From JBGPYB01 sp041493035 (GTDB lineage: Bacteria > Acidobacteriota > Vicinamibacteria > Fen-336): DNA of 40,914 nt. The notes below the pieces were generated by a model. The model did no database searches and had not been told where the DNA came from. It was given only the letters and a program-made list of their open reading frames with translations. The translations under genes were made by a program, and so were the position numbers. Below are positions 17,190 through 23,593 of this stretch, piece after piece; the first letter of the stretch is position 1; every line of letters starts with the position of its first letter. The stretch lies in contig JBGPYB010000021.1 of the NCBI GenBank assembly GCA_041493035.1, positions 1 through 40,914 on the forward strand, in the 5' to 3' direction.

Positions 17190-17344
17190 CGTCTGCGGCG
17201 GCCTCGAATGACCATCAGCGCGCCGCCGAGCAGGGCGAGCGCGCCAGGCGCCCCAACGGGGTCGATCTCCGGAACTGGACCTCCAGCAAACACAGACACC
17301 GCCGTCCCCAACAAGACCAGAACGGCACTCGTGATTCTCTTCAC
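17186..17344 (-). CDS. VPEID-CTERM sorting-signal peptide, 52 aa, substrate of exosortase E
   Basis: Starts MKRITSAVLVLLGTAVSVFA (signal peptide), then GGP, the sorting motif VPEID, a glycine/leucine-rich span PVGAPGALALLGGALMVI and the basic tail RGRRRR. This is the complete tripartite exosortase signal with the exact pentapeptide recognised by exosortase E. Only about three residues separate the signal peptide from VPEID, so the sorted product would be minute. The GTG has GGAG at 17351-17354 with a 6-base spacer and a sigma-70-like promoter at 17410-17438. The TAG stop adjoins the exosortase frame, so both are in one operon. It is easily missed because of its length and GTG start. Confidence 0.88.
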   Translation of the reverse strand: MKRITSAVLVLLGTAVSVFAGGPVPEIDPVGAPGALALLGGALMVIRGRRRR

Positions 17345-17409
17345 GTGCTACTCCAAGCTCTCGGCGTCTCGAGGGAGGATTCTCGTGCGCTGAGCGGATA
17401 GGGCGTCAG

Positions 17410-17438
17410 CTTATCCACCTTTCGCATTGGCTTGTCAA
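17410..17438 (-). promoter_or_regulatory. Sigma-70-type promoter of the VPEID-CTERM/exosortase operon
   Basis: A perfect -35 TTGACA (complement of 17433-17438), a 17-base spacer and GATAAG as -10 (complement of 17410-17415, four of six matches). Expected start near 17403, giving a leader of about 60 bases before the GTG at 17344. Confidence 0.6.
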
Positions 17439-17490
17439 ATCCGTCGTCGCCCGCCCCGCACCCCTCGCCACAATCGGCATAAGGGCGACC

Positions 17491-17520
17491 TTGACAGCCT
17501 CGAGCGCCAACGCGTAGCGT
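17491..17520 (+). promoter_or_regulatory. Divergent promoter candidate for the desaturase-family gene
   Basis: A perfect TTGACA (17491-17496), an 18-base spacer and TAGCGT (17515-17520, three of six matches). Expected start near 17527, just ahead of the GAGAGG ribosome-binding site for the TTG at 17539. It shares a 194-base divergent region with the exosortase operon promoter. Confidence 0.4.
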
Positions 17521-17538
17521 CAGCTTCGAGAGGTCTTC

Positions 17539-18342
17539 TTGCCCTGGATACAATGGGAAGGCCGCGCCTATTGGCTCGTGTTCGTCGGCGCCTTCATGGC
17601 CGTCGCCGTCTGGGAATCGTACCGCCCGGCGCTTGCTCTGTCGGTCCGCGAGGAACGCCGGTGGAGTCGTCACGCCGTGATCGCCGCCGTCGGTTTCGTC
17701 ATGAGCGCGGGCCTCTATCGCGTCACGCCGGTGTTTGCGGCGGCGGCGGTCGCGGGGAGCAAGTTCGGTCTGCTGAACAAGGCATGGCTCCCCGTCGCGG
17801 CTCGGTGGATCCTGGCCGTAGCCGCCCTCGATCTCGTTCGCTACGGCGTCCACGTGGCGCATCACGCCGTCCCTCTCTTGTGGCGGGTTCACCAGGTGCA
17901 CCACTCGGACCCCGATCTCGACGCGTCCACCGGCGCGAGGTTTCACCCGATCGAGCTGATCGTCACGCAGGGCGCATACCTGGCGGCCATCGCGGCCTGC
18001 GCTCCCCCAGTCGGGGCTGTCCTCCTCACGGAGCTGCTCTTCTGCTTCCAGAGCTTCTTCTCCCACGCGAACTCCACGCTTCCCGCACGAGTCGAGAAGG
18101 CGCTCCGCTTCCTCTGGGTCACGCCGGGCATGCACCGCATCCATCATTCCGACCGGAGGCGGGAACAGGGAAGCAACTTCGGCGACCTCTTCCCCTTGTG
18201 GGATCGCATCTTTCGAACCTACGTTGCGGCGCCGATCGCTGGAATCGAAGGCATGAGGCCCGGCCTCGAGGGCTTCCAGAACGACCGCAGCCTCGACGTC
18301 TCGTTCATGCTGAGGCTGCCGTTTCGACGCGCGCCGGAATAG
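17539..18342 (+). CDS. Fatty-acid hydroxylase / sterol desaturase superfamily protein
   Basis: 267 aa, integral membrane di-iron enzyme family. The histidine boxes are present and in order: HVAHH, HQVHHSD, FHPIE, FSHANS, GMHRIHHS, the pattern of C-5 sterol desaturases and fatty-acid/carotenoid hydroxylases. Hydrophobic spans flank them (YWLVFVGAFMAVAV, HAVIAAVGFVMSAG, AYLAAIAACAPPVGAVLL). Substrate cannot be told; bacterial members act on fatty acids, hopanoids, ornithine lipids or alkylglycerols. The TTG start has GAGAGG at a 5-base spacing. The amidohydrolase gene begins 8 bases after its stop. Confidence 0.88.
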   Translation: MPWIQWEGRAYWLVFVGAFMAVAVWESYRPALALSVREERRWSRHAVIAAVGFVMSAGLYRVTPVFAAAAVAGSKFGLLNKAWLPVAARWILAVAALDLVRYGVHVAHHAVPLLWRVHQVHHSDPDLDASTGARFHPIELIVTQGAYLAAIAACAPPVGAVLLTELLFCFQSFFSHANSTLPARVEKALRFLWVTPGMHRIHHSDRRREQGSNFGDLFPLWDRIFRTYVAAPIAGIEGMRPGLEGFQNDRSLDVSFMLRLPFRRAPE

Positions 18343-18350
18343 GAGGTCGT

Positions 18351-19454
18351 GTGCTGCAAGAGGGCGTCTTTGCCTTGATCCTGGGCGCTTCCGTCGTCAT
18401 AGCGCAGGAGCCGACCCAGCCTCCCGAGGTCGTCTACCCGGGTCCGCAGGACATTCCGCCGAACGACCGCTTCAGCCCCGGCGATCTCAAGTCCACCCTC
18501 GTGGTGCCCGAGACGCGGGTCACGCGCTTCCGGTTCCCCGCCCTCGACGCCCACACCCACGCCTACGGAGAGACTCCCGAAGGCGTAGCCACGTGGGTCA
18601 AACTGATGGACCAGGTGAACGTGCGGACGAGCTTCATCCTGACCGACTCCACAGGCGACGCGTTCAAGAAGCTGACGGCGCAATACGCGACCGCATATCC
18701 CGGTCGGTTCGTGATGTTCGCCGGATTCGAGACCGAGAACATCGAGGCGGCAGACTACGGTGACCGGCTTCGGCGCCGCTTGAAGGAGGATGTCGCTGCC
18801 GGCGCGGCGGGGGTGGGCGAGCTGCACGACAAGGGCCAGGGGCTCGTGCGTGTCGGCGACCACGCCTACTTCATCGACGATGAGCGCTTCGATGCGCTCT
18901 GGGACGAGGCCGGGCGCCTCGGGGTGCCGGTCTTCATCCACATTGCCGAGCCCGCCGCCTTCTACGAGCCCCCCGACGAGCACAACGACCTCCGGCGTTC
19001 AGGCAACTGGTCGCTATACGGCAAGGGGACACCCGGCTTCGCCGCTCTGCTCGAGAAGTTCGAGAGCGTCTTGCGGCGCCATCCGCGGACGCGCTTCGTC
19101 GCCGTCCACTGCTTCAACCTCGCGAACGATCTCGGGGCGGTGGAACGACTGCTGGATCGCCACCCCAACGTCGAGATCGACTTCGCCGCGCGGATGTGGG
19201 AGCTGGCGCGCCAGCCGTTCACGGCCCGCGCCTTCTTTCTGAAGCACGCGGACCGGATCCTCTTCGGCACCGACAACAATCCCGACTTGCCCATGTACCT
19301 TGCCCACGTGCGGCAATTCGAAACCCACGACGAGTGGTTCTGGCCCGCCGACGCCGAGTGGTGGCGCGGCTACGGCATGGACTTGCCGCCGGGAGTCTTG
19401 AAGCGCGTCTACCAGAAGAACGCCGAGGCGCTCCTTGTTCGCAAGGCACGGTAG
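18351..19454 (+). CDS. Exported amidohydrolase-family metal hydrolase
   Basis: 367 aa. The leader LQEGVFALILGASVVIAQE is a signal peptide; GTG at 18351 sits behind a strong AGGAGG, while the frame upstream of it is shadow sequence inside the previous gene. Metal-ligand blocks of the amidohydrolase 2 (COG2159-like) TIM barrel: LDAHTHAYG, VFIHIAEP, FVAVHCFN and ILFGTDNNP. Family members hydrolyse or decarboxylate small cyclic or aromatic acids; the substrate is not readable here. Tight spacing to the desaturase-family gene suggests an operon. A GC hairpin follows the stop at 19460-19479. Confidence 0.88.
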   Translation: MLQEGVFALILGASVVIAQEPTQPPEVVYPGPQDIPPNDRFSPGDLKSTLVVPETRVTRFRFPALDAHTHAYGETPEGVATWVKLMDQVNVRTSFILTDSTGDAFKKLTAQYATAYPGRFVMFAGFETENIEAADYGDRLRRRLKEDVAAGAAGVGELHDKGQGLVRVGDHAYFIDDERFDALWDEAGRLGVPVFIHIAEPAAFYEPPDEHNDLRRSGNWSLYGKGTPGFAALLEKFESVLRRHPRTRFVAVHCFNLANDLGAVERLLDRHPNVEIDFAARMWELARQPFTARAFFLKHADRILFGTDNNPDLPMYLAHVRQFETHDEWFWPADAEWWRGYGMDLPPGVLKRVYQKNAEALLVRKAR

Positions 19455-19459
19455 GAGCG

Positions 19460-19479
19460 GCGCGCCGCTGACGGCGCGC
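19460..19479 (+). terminator. GC hairpin after the amidohydrolase gene
   Basis: GCGCGCC and GGCGCGC form a perfect 7-bp stem with the 6-base loop GCTGAC, starting 6 bases after the stop codon. The downstream sequence has no clear T-run, so efficiency is uncertain; it lies just ahead of the tRNA gene. Confidence 0.45.
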
Positions 19480-19514
19480 AGCCTTCCGCCAATCGTGGTA
19501 TCTTTTGGTCCAAT

Positions 19515-19591
<77 letters not shown>

Positions 19592-19600
19592 TTCTCCTCG

Positions 19601-19780
19601 GTCAGACTCGGAGCGCGTCGACGAGCGCCTGAAGAGCCGTGGGCTGTTGACGCCGAGGCCCCGGATCGAATGGCTGACGGCTGACGTGCTGACACCGAGC
19701 CGCACCGCGGCCCGCGTGAAGCTACGCTCGTCCGCCACCGCGGCGAACGCCACGAGCACGCTGAGATCGTCACGCGGCAT
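19601..19780 (-). pseudogene. Truncated LysR-type regulator remnant
   Basis: The ATG at 19780 opens a typical LysR winged-helix start: LSVLVAFAAVADERSFTRAA, then VRLGVSTSAVSHSIRGL. After about 42 residues the pattern is disturbed (a few residues of the expected turn are missing before LFRRSSTRSESD) and homology ends just before the tRNA 3' end; no effector domain remains. It stands divergent to the aldo/keto reductase, the usual place of a LysR regulator of such a gene. I infer that the regulator was cut when the tRNA-side boundary formed. Confidence 0.7.
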
Positions 19781-19946
19781 TGTTGAATGCTATTCATAAC
19801 CCCATTTGCTTCTTTCCGTCTACTCATCCGATGCCCTCTCCGCTACGCTGGTCATGCATGAACGCACATCGCCATCGTGGAACAACTCAACGGCAAGGCG
19901 GTCAACAGTACGAGGCCGGATCACGGCTGCAGTTTTAGGAGGAGAA

Positions 19947-20942
19947 ATGCAGAAGCGCAAGTTGGGAAGCAGTAACCTGGAAGTCTCGGCGGTCGGGCTC
20001 GGCTGCATGGGAATGAGCTTTTCCTACGGTCCGGCTGCAGACAAGCAGGAGATGATCTCGCTGCTTCGGTCGGCCGTCGACCGCGGCGTCACGTTCTTCG
20101 ATACCGCTGAAGTCTACGGCCCGTTCACGAACGAAGAGCTGCTGGGCGAAGCCCTCTCCCCCTTCCGTGGGCAAGTGGTGATAGCCACCAAGTTCGGGTT
20201 CAAGCTCGATCCCAACGGGGGTCCGAAATGGGTGGGCCTGGACAGCCGGCCGGAGCACATCAAGCAGGTCGCCGAGGGATCGCTCAAGCGGCTCCACGTC
20301 GATGCCATCGATCTGTTCTATCAACACCGCGTCGACCCGGACGTGCCGATCGAAGACGTGGCGGGGGCGGTGAAGGACCTGATCCAGGAAGGCAAGGTCA
20401 AGCACTTCGGGCTTTCCGAGGCAGGAGCAGGGACGATTCGTCGTGCTCACTCCGTCCAGCGGCTCACTGCAGTCCAGAGCGAATACTCGCTCTGGACGAG
20501 AGGCCCCGAAGCAGAAGTGCTCCCGACCCTGGAGGAGCTCGGAATCGGCTTCGTTCCGTACAGCCCTCTGGGCAAGGGTTTCCTCACGGGCAAGATCAAC
20601 GAGAACACCGCGTTCGATAGTTCCGACTTCCGCAGTACCCTCCCCCGCTTCACGCCGGAGGCTCGGAAAGCGAATCAGGCGCTGGTCGATCTGCTCGGCA
20701 GGATCGCGGAACGGAAGAAGGCGACGCCTGCTCAGATAGCGCTCGCCTGGCTGCTTGCCCGGAAACCGTGGATCGTTCCCATCCCCGGCACCCGGAAGCT
20801 GGAGCGCCTGGACGAGAACATCGGAGCGGCTGCAGTCGAACTCACGCTCGACGATCTCCGTGAGATCGACGGCGCCGCCTCGCAGATCACGGTGGAAGGG
20901 GCTCGGTACCCCAAGCACCTGGAGCAAATGACCGGTCGCTGA
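19947..20942 (+). CDS. Aldo/keto reductase (AKR superfamily)
   Basis: 331 aa, cytoplasmic NADPH-dependent TIM barrel. Catalytic tetrad visible: D52 and Y57 (FFDTAEVYGP), K82 (IATKFGF), H127 (FYQHRVDP). GLGCMGMSFSYG at the N-terminus and IPGTRKLERLDEN in the cofactor region are typical of the YajO/Tas-like AKR group. The ATG has AGGAGG 6 bases upstream; the longer open frame before it is lower in G+C and not protein-like. It lies inside the block bounded by the tRNA-Arg repeat, divergent from the LysR remnant. Confidence 0.93.
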   Translation: MQKRKLGSSNLEVSAVGLGCMGMSFSYGPAADKQEMISLLRSAVDRGVTFFDTAEVYGPFTNEELLGEALSPFRGQVVIATKFGFKLDPNGGPKWVGLDSRPEHIKQVAEGSLKRLHVDAIDLFYQHRVDPDVPIEDVAGAVKDLIQEGKVKHFGLSEAGAGTIRRAHSVQRLTAVQSEYSLWTRGPEAEVLPTLEELGIGFVPYSPLGKGFLTGKINENTAFDSSDFRSTLPRFTPEARKANQALVDLLGRIAERKKATPAQIALAWLLARKPWIVPIPGTRKLERLDENIGAAAVELTLDDLREIDGAASQITVEGARYPKHLEQMTGR

Positions 20943-20948
20943 GCGGCG

Positions 20949-21071
20949 ATGATTCAGCTCGCGCTGTTCGTTGTCGCAGGGGCGACGCTCGGCTTGCTGC
21001 TCGTCGGAATCCACAACGCCTGGGACACGGTGACACACATCGTCGTCCAGGGCTCGCGTGAAATGGAGTGA
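20949..21071 (+). CDS. Possible 40-aa single-span membrane protein
   Basis: The ATG lies 6 bases after the aldo/keto reductase stop. The product has one hydrophobic span (LALFVVAGATLGLLLVGIHN) followed by AWDTVTHIVVQGSREME. The IHNAWDTVT stretch looks conserved-protein-like to me, reminiscent of the last helix of larger small-membrane proteins, so this could be a true mini-protein or a 3' remnant. The ribosome-binding site is weak. Confidence 0.4.
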   Translation: MIQLALFVVAGATLGLLLVGIHNAWDTVTHIVVQGSREME

Positions 21072-21114
21072 CCCCGACGCGGACTGCGGTTGAACGGGTG
21101 CGGTACGTCCGCGG

Positions 21115-22227
21115 TCACACGATCGCGACCTTGACGTTGTGGATCGGCGGCAGCGAGTGGAACAAGCAGTCGAAGCGCTCCCCGCCGTTCCTCCCGATCC
21201 AGAGCTGGCCGGTCGTCGTTCCAAAATAGAGGGCGGGCGTCGTCAGCCGGTCGATGGTCATCGCGTCGCGCTGGACGGTGAAGTAGGTCTCCCTCTTCGG
21301 CAGGCCCTGGGCCAGGCGGCTCCACGAGTCACCGCCGTTCTCGCTCCGCCACACCGCGGGGGCGCCCCCCGGGCACGTGCGTGTCGCGGGCTCGAGAGGC
21401 ATCACATACACCGTGTCGGCGTGGCGCGGGTGGACGACGATGGGAAACCCGAAGTCCGTGGGCAAGCCCGCGGCGATCGATCGCCAGGAGCGGCCGTAGT
21501 CGTCACTGCGCAGCACGCCGATGTTCGGCCTCGGCCCACCGGGTCCCGTCCAGTCGGCCCAACCGCCGTGGTTCTGCATGTAGAGCCGGCCGGGCGCGGC
21601 CTCGTGGCGCACGATCTTGTGGACGCACTGCCCGAACTCGGGATACGGGTCGGGCGCGAAGCCGGCGCCCACGCCCTTGTTGGAGGCCCGGAAGGTCTCG
21701 CCGCCGTCCTCGCTCAGATAGTGGCCGCCCGTCGAGATGCCCAGGTGCACGCGGTCGCCGTCGCGCACGATCGTGTGGAGACAGAGCCCGCCCGCACCCG
21801 GCTGCCACTTGCGCGCGTGCTCGTGATTGCTGATGCCGGGCACCATCTCCCACGAATCGCCCCCGTCGCGGCTTCGGAACAGGGAGGCCGGCTCGACGCC
21901 GCACCACAGGTCCTTCTTGCCGTGGCCGACCTCGAGCGACCAGATGTTCGCGAGGGCGCGGCCGTCGTCCTTCGGGAACGCGGGCGCCGACTTCGTCTCC
22001 TTGAAGCTCTTCCCCAGGTCCATCGAGCGCAACACCTTCATGCCGAAGAACGGATTGCAGCTCGAGGCGTACAGGCGCGGCGTGCCGCGAGCGTCGATCA
22101 GCGTGGAGTACACCGGGACACCGGGGCCGAAGGGCCCGCGCAGCGTGAAGCTGCGCCGGGTCTTGGCCGCTTCGCCGACGAACACGCCCTTCCTCGTACC
22201 GATGGTGACCAGCACCCGATCCGGCAT
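21115..22227 (-). CDS. BNR/sialidase-like beta-propeller protein
   Basis: 370 aa with no signal peptide. Repeated Asp-box (BNR) motifs SxDxGxxW/F: SMDLGKSFKE, SRDGGDSWEM, SEDGGETFRA, SDDYGRSWRS, SENGGDSWSR, and RNGGERFDC. These mark a sialidase-like or VPS10-like six- to seven-bladed propeller, but the sialidase Arg triad is not evident, so hydrolase activity should not be assumed. The ATG at 22227 has AGGAGG with a 6-base spacer. It follows the MoaD/ThiS-like gene by only 2 bases, so they form a two-gene operon and their products probably work together. Confidence 0.85.
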   Translation of the reverse strand: MPDRVLVTIGTRKGVFVGEAAKTRRSFTLRGPFGPGVPVYSTLIDARGTPRLYASSCNPFFGMKVLRSMDLGKSFKETKSAPAFPKDDGRALANIWSLEVGHGKKDLWCGVEPASLFRSRDGGDSWEMVPGISNHEHARKWQPGAGGLCLHTIVRDGDRVHLGISTGGHYLSEDGGETFRASNKGVGAGFAPDPYPEFGQCVHKIVRHEAAPGRLYMQNHGGWADWTGPGGPRPNIGVLRSDDYGRSWRSIAAGLPTDFGFPIVVHPRHADTVYVMPLEPATRTCPGGAPAVWRSENGGDSWSRLAQGLPKRETYFTVQRDAMTIDRLTTPALYFGTTTGQLWIGRNGGERFDCLFHSLPPIHNVKVAIV

Positions 22228-22229
22228 CT

Positions 22230-22517
22230 TCAACCTCCTGAGACCGCGGGCAGGAACGTGAGCACGTCCCCCGCCGCGAGAACCGTGTCGACGCCGTCGA
22301 GATCGCGTATGTTGTCGGAGTTGACGAACACGTTCAAGTGGCGTCGCACCGCGCCCGTTTCGTCGCAGATGTTGCGATAAAGGGTGGATCGGCTCCGTTC
22401 CAGGTCTTCGAGCGCCGCCCTCACGGTGCGTGCGGCAATGGAAAGCTCCGACGCGCCCCCGGAATACGTGCGGAGCGGCCCCGGGAGGTAGATCGTGACG
22501 ATCGGTGCCGTGCCCAT
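22230..22517 (-). CDS. MoaD/ThiS-family ubiquitin-like sulfur carrier
   Basis: 95 aa beta-grasp protein: VTIYLPGPLRTYSGG at the start, then ALEDLERSRSTLYRNI, LNVFVNSDNIRDLDG and the end DVLTFLPAVSGG. The terminal Gly-Gly is the site that is adenylated and thiocarboxylated in MoaD and ThiS. No MoaE, MoeB or ThiF gene is in the window, so the activating enzyme and target pathway are unknown. The ATG gives the family length; the open frame upstream is not protein-like. It is paired with the BNR propeller gene. Confidence 0.85.
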   Translation of the reverse strand: MGTAPIVTIYLPGPLRTYSGGASELSIAARTVRAALEDLERSRSTLYRNICDETGAVRRHLNVFVNSDNIRDLDGVDTVLAAGDVLTFLPAVSGG

Positions 22518-22638
22518 GGCGCGAGGGTCGAGGATAGCGTCTACCGTGCGGACGACGCAATTCACGTACAGGCACGTACCTGAGCGCACCGCCTCCAGGG
22601 GTAACGCCCGCGGTCGAGGGGCCTCAGCGCTTCCCGAG

Positions 22639-23070
22639 CTAGTCGAACTGTCCGGGCACCCCGATCCAGAGGGCGTGCGACGCCAGGGGGCCTCCCGCAA
22701 GCGCGTTGACCAGGCGCTCGTCGGCGGTTACGAGCGGACACTCCAACGCGACCGCGAGGGCCACGTAGACACAGTCGTAGACGCTTCGCCCAGTCCCGAG
22801 CGCGATCTCGAGCGCGCCCTCGAGAACGAGGCGCGAGGGGAAGACCGTCAGGGGGAACTGGTCCAGCGCCCGGACGATGCGAGCGGCCTCCTGCCCGGTG
22901 AGCTGGCCAGCGCGGGCCTTCTTCCAGAGCACGCTGCCCAGCTCCGGCCACAGGAGGTCGGGCGAGGCCAGTTCGTGCCTCTCGTCGAGAAGACGAACGG
23001 CCTCTTCTGAGAGGCGCTCCGGAACGAACCACTTCGCGACGACGTTCGCGTCGACCACATACAGACTCAA
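22639..23070 (-). CDS. vapC: VapC-family PIN-domain toxin (ribonuclease)
   Basis: 143 aa PIN nuclease. The acidic active site is complete: D7 (YVVDANVV), E43 (LWPELGS), D98 (SVYDCVYV) and D116 (VTADERLV). Known VapC toxins cleave tRNA or rRNA when free of antitoxin. The ATG overlaps the antitoxin stop by four bases (ATGA). It lies in the block bounded by the tRNA-Arg repeat. Confidence 0.92.
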   Translation of the reverse strand: MSLYVVDANVVAKWFVPERLSEEAVRLLDERHELASPDLLWPELGSVLWKKARAGQLTGQEAARIVRALDQFPLTVFPSRLVLEGALEIALGTGRSVYDCVYVALAVALECPLVTADERLVNALAGGPLASHALWIGVPGQFD

Positions 23071-23297
23071 CGCGCCCGATCCTCGGCGAGCAGCTCGACG
23101 CTGTCGGTGTGCGCACGCCGACCAAGCTGTCGACGGATTCGATCGGCGAGGAAGCGGGCGTCGACGGCGCTGTGCCGGGAGGCCGTCTGGAGGATCTCCT
23201 TGAGCTCGGTCTGAAGGGAACGGCCGTTTCGCTTCGCCCGCGCCTTGAGCCGAGCAACGACGTCTGCCTTGAGATCACGAACAAGAACTTGTGCCAC
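23067..23297 (-). CDS. vapB: VapB/FitA-like ribbon-helix-helix antitoxin
   Basis: 76 aa. The N-terminus AQVLVRDLKADVVARLKARA plus SLQTELKEIL is a ribbon-helix-helix of the FitA type, which dimerises and binds its own operator; the C-terminal part would neutralise the PIN toxin. GTG 23297 is chosen because it makes the protein begin at the RHS strand and has GGGAGG upstream; the frame is open to 23342. An extended -10 lies at 23323-23331. Confidence 0.85.
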   Translation of the reverse strand: MAQVLVRDLKADVVARLKARAKRNGRSLQTELKEILQTASRHSAVDARFLADRIRRQLGRRAHTDSVELLAEDRAR

Positions 23298-23322
23298 TGG
23301 CCGCCACCTCCCTGCTAGTGAA

Positions 23323-23331
23323 ATGATAGCA
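23323..23331 (-). promoter_or_regulatory. Extended -10 element TGCTATCAT for vapBC
   Basis: The minus strand reads TGCTATCAT, identical to the nonamer at 5726 on the plus strand. Expected start near 23316, about 20 bases before the GTG. Autorepression by VapB at this site is expected from the family but no operator repeat is obvious. Confidence 0.4.
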
Positions 23332-23376
23332 CTGCTGTCCACGTGCGCAGGCCGCGGGGGGGGGCGCGGCGGGACT

Positions 23377-23421
23377 CTCCGGAGCCGAAGGTTGCCGGTT
23401 CGAGCCCTGCCGGGCGCACCA
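23377..23421 (+). repeat. Direct repeat copy 2: displaced 3' part of tRNA-Arg (candidate attR)
   Basis: 42 of 45 bases equal tRNA-Arg from anticodon loop to CCA (19547-19591). There is no D arm or acceptor 5' strand upstream; a run of nine G and GC-rich filler precede it. It carries T where the intact gene has the mismatched C19578, so the two copies look like products of recombination between related tRNA genes. The rest of 23298-23593 holds no gene. Confidence 0.75.
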
Positions 23422-23593
23422 AATCAAGATCAACAACTCAGCGCGACAGCCTCGACTGGCCCGGATTCGAATCCCGGGCGATCACCGGGGCGCGACCGCT
23501 CGCGGGACGGCTCACCAGCGCGAATAGCGCCGCCACAAGCCCTCCCCGAGCTGGTGCCCCACCTGACCGGTCATGCGCCGGGAGGCGACCGGC

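Noticed and set aside
23357..23365. Run of nine G next to the tRNA-like copy
   Set aside because: Likely simple-sequence filler or a sequencing-prone homopolymer; no function can be supported.
23463..23474. Perfect palindrome GGATTCGAATCC resembling a tRNA T arm
   Set aside because: The position expected to be G before the T loop is A, and no other tRNA parts or CCA are in place.
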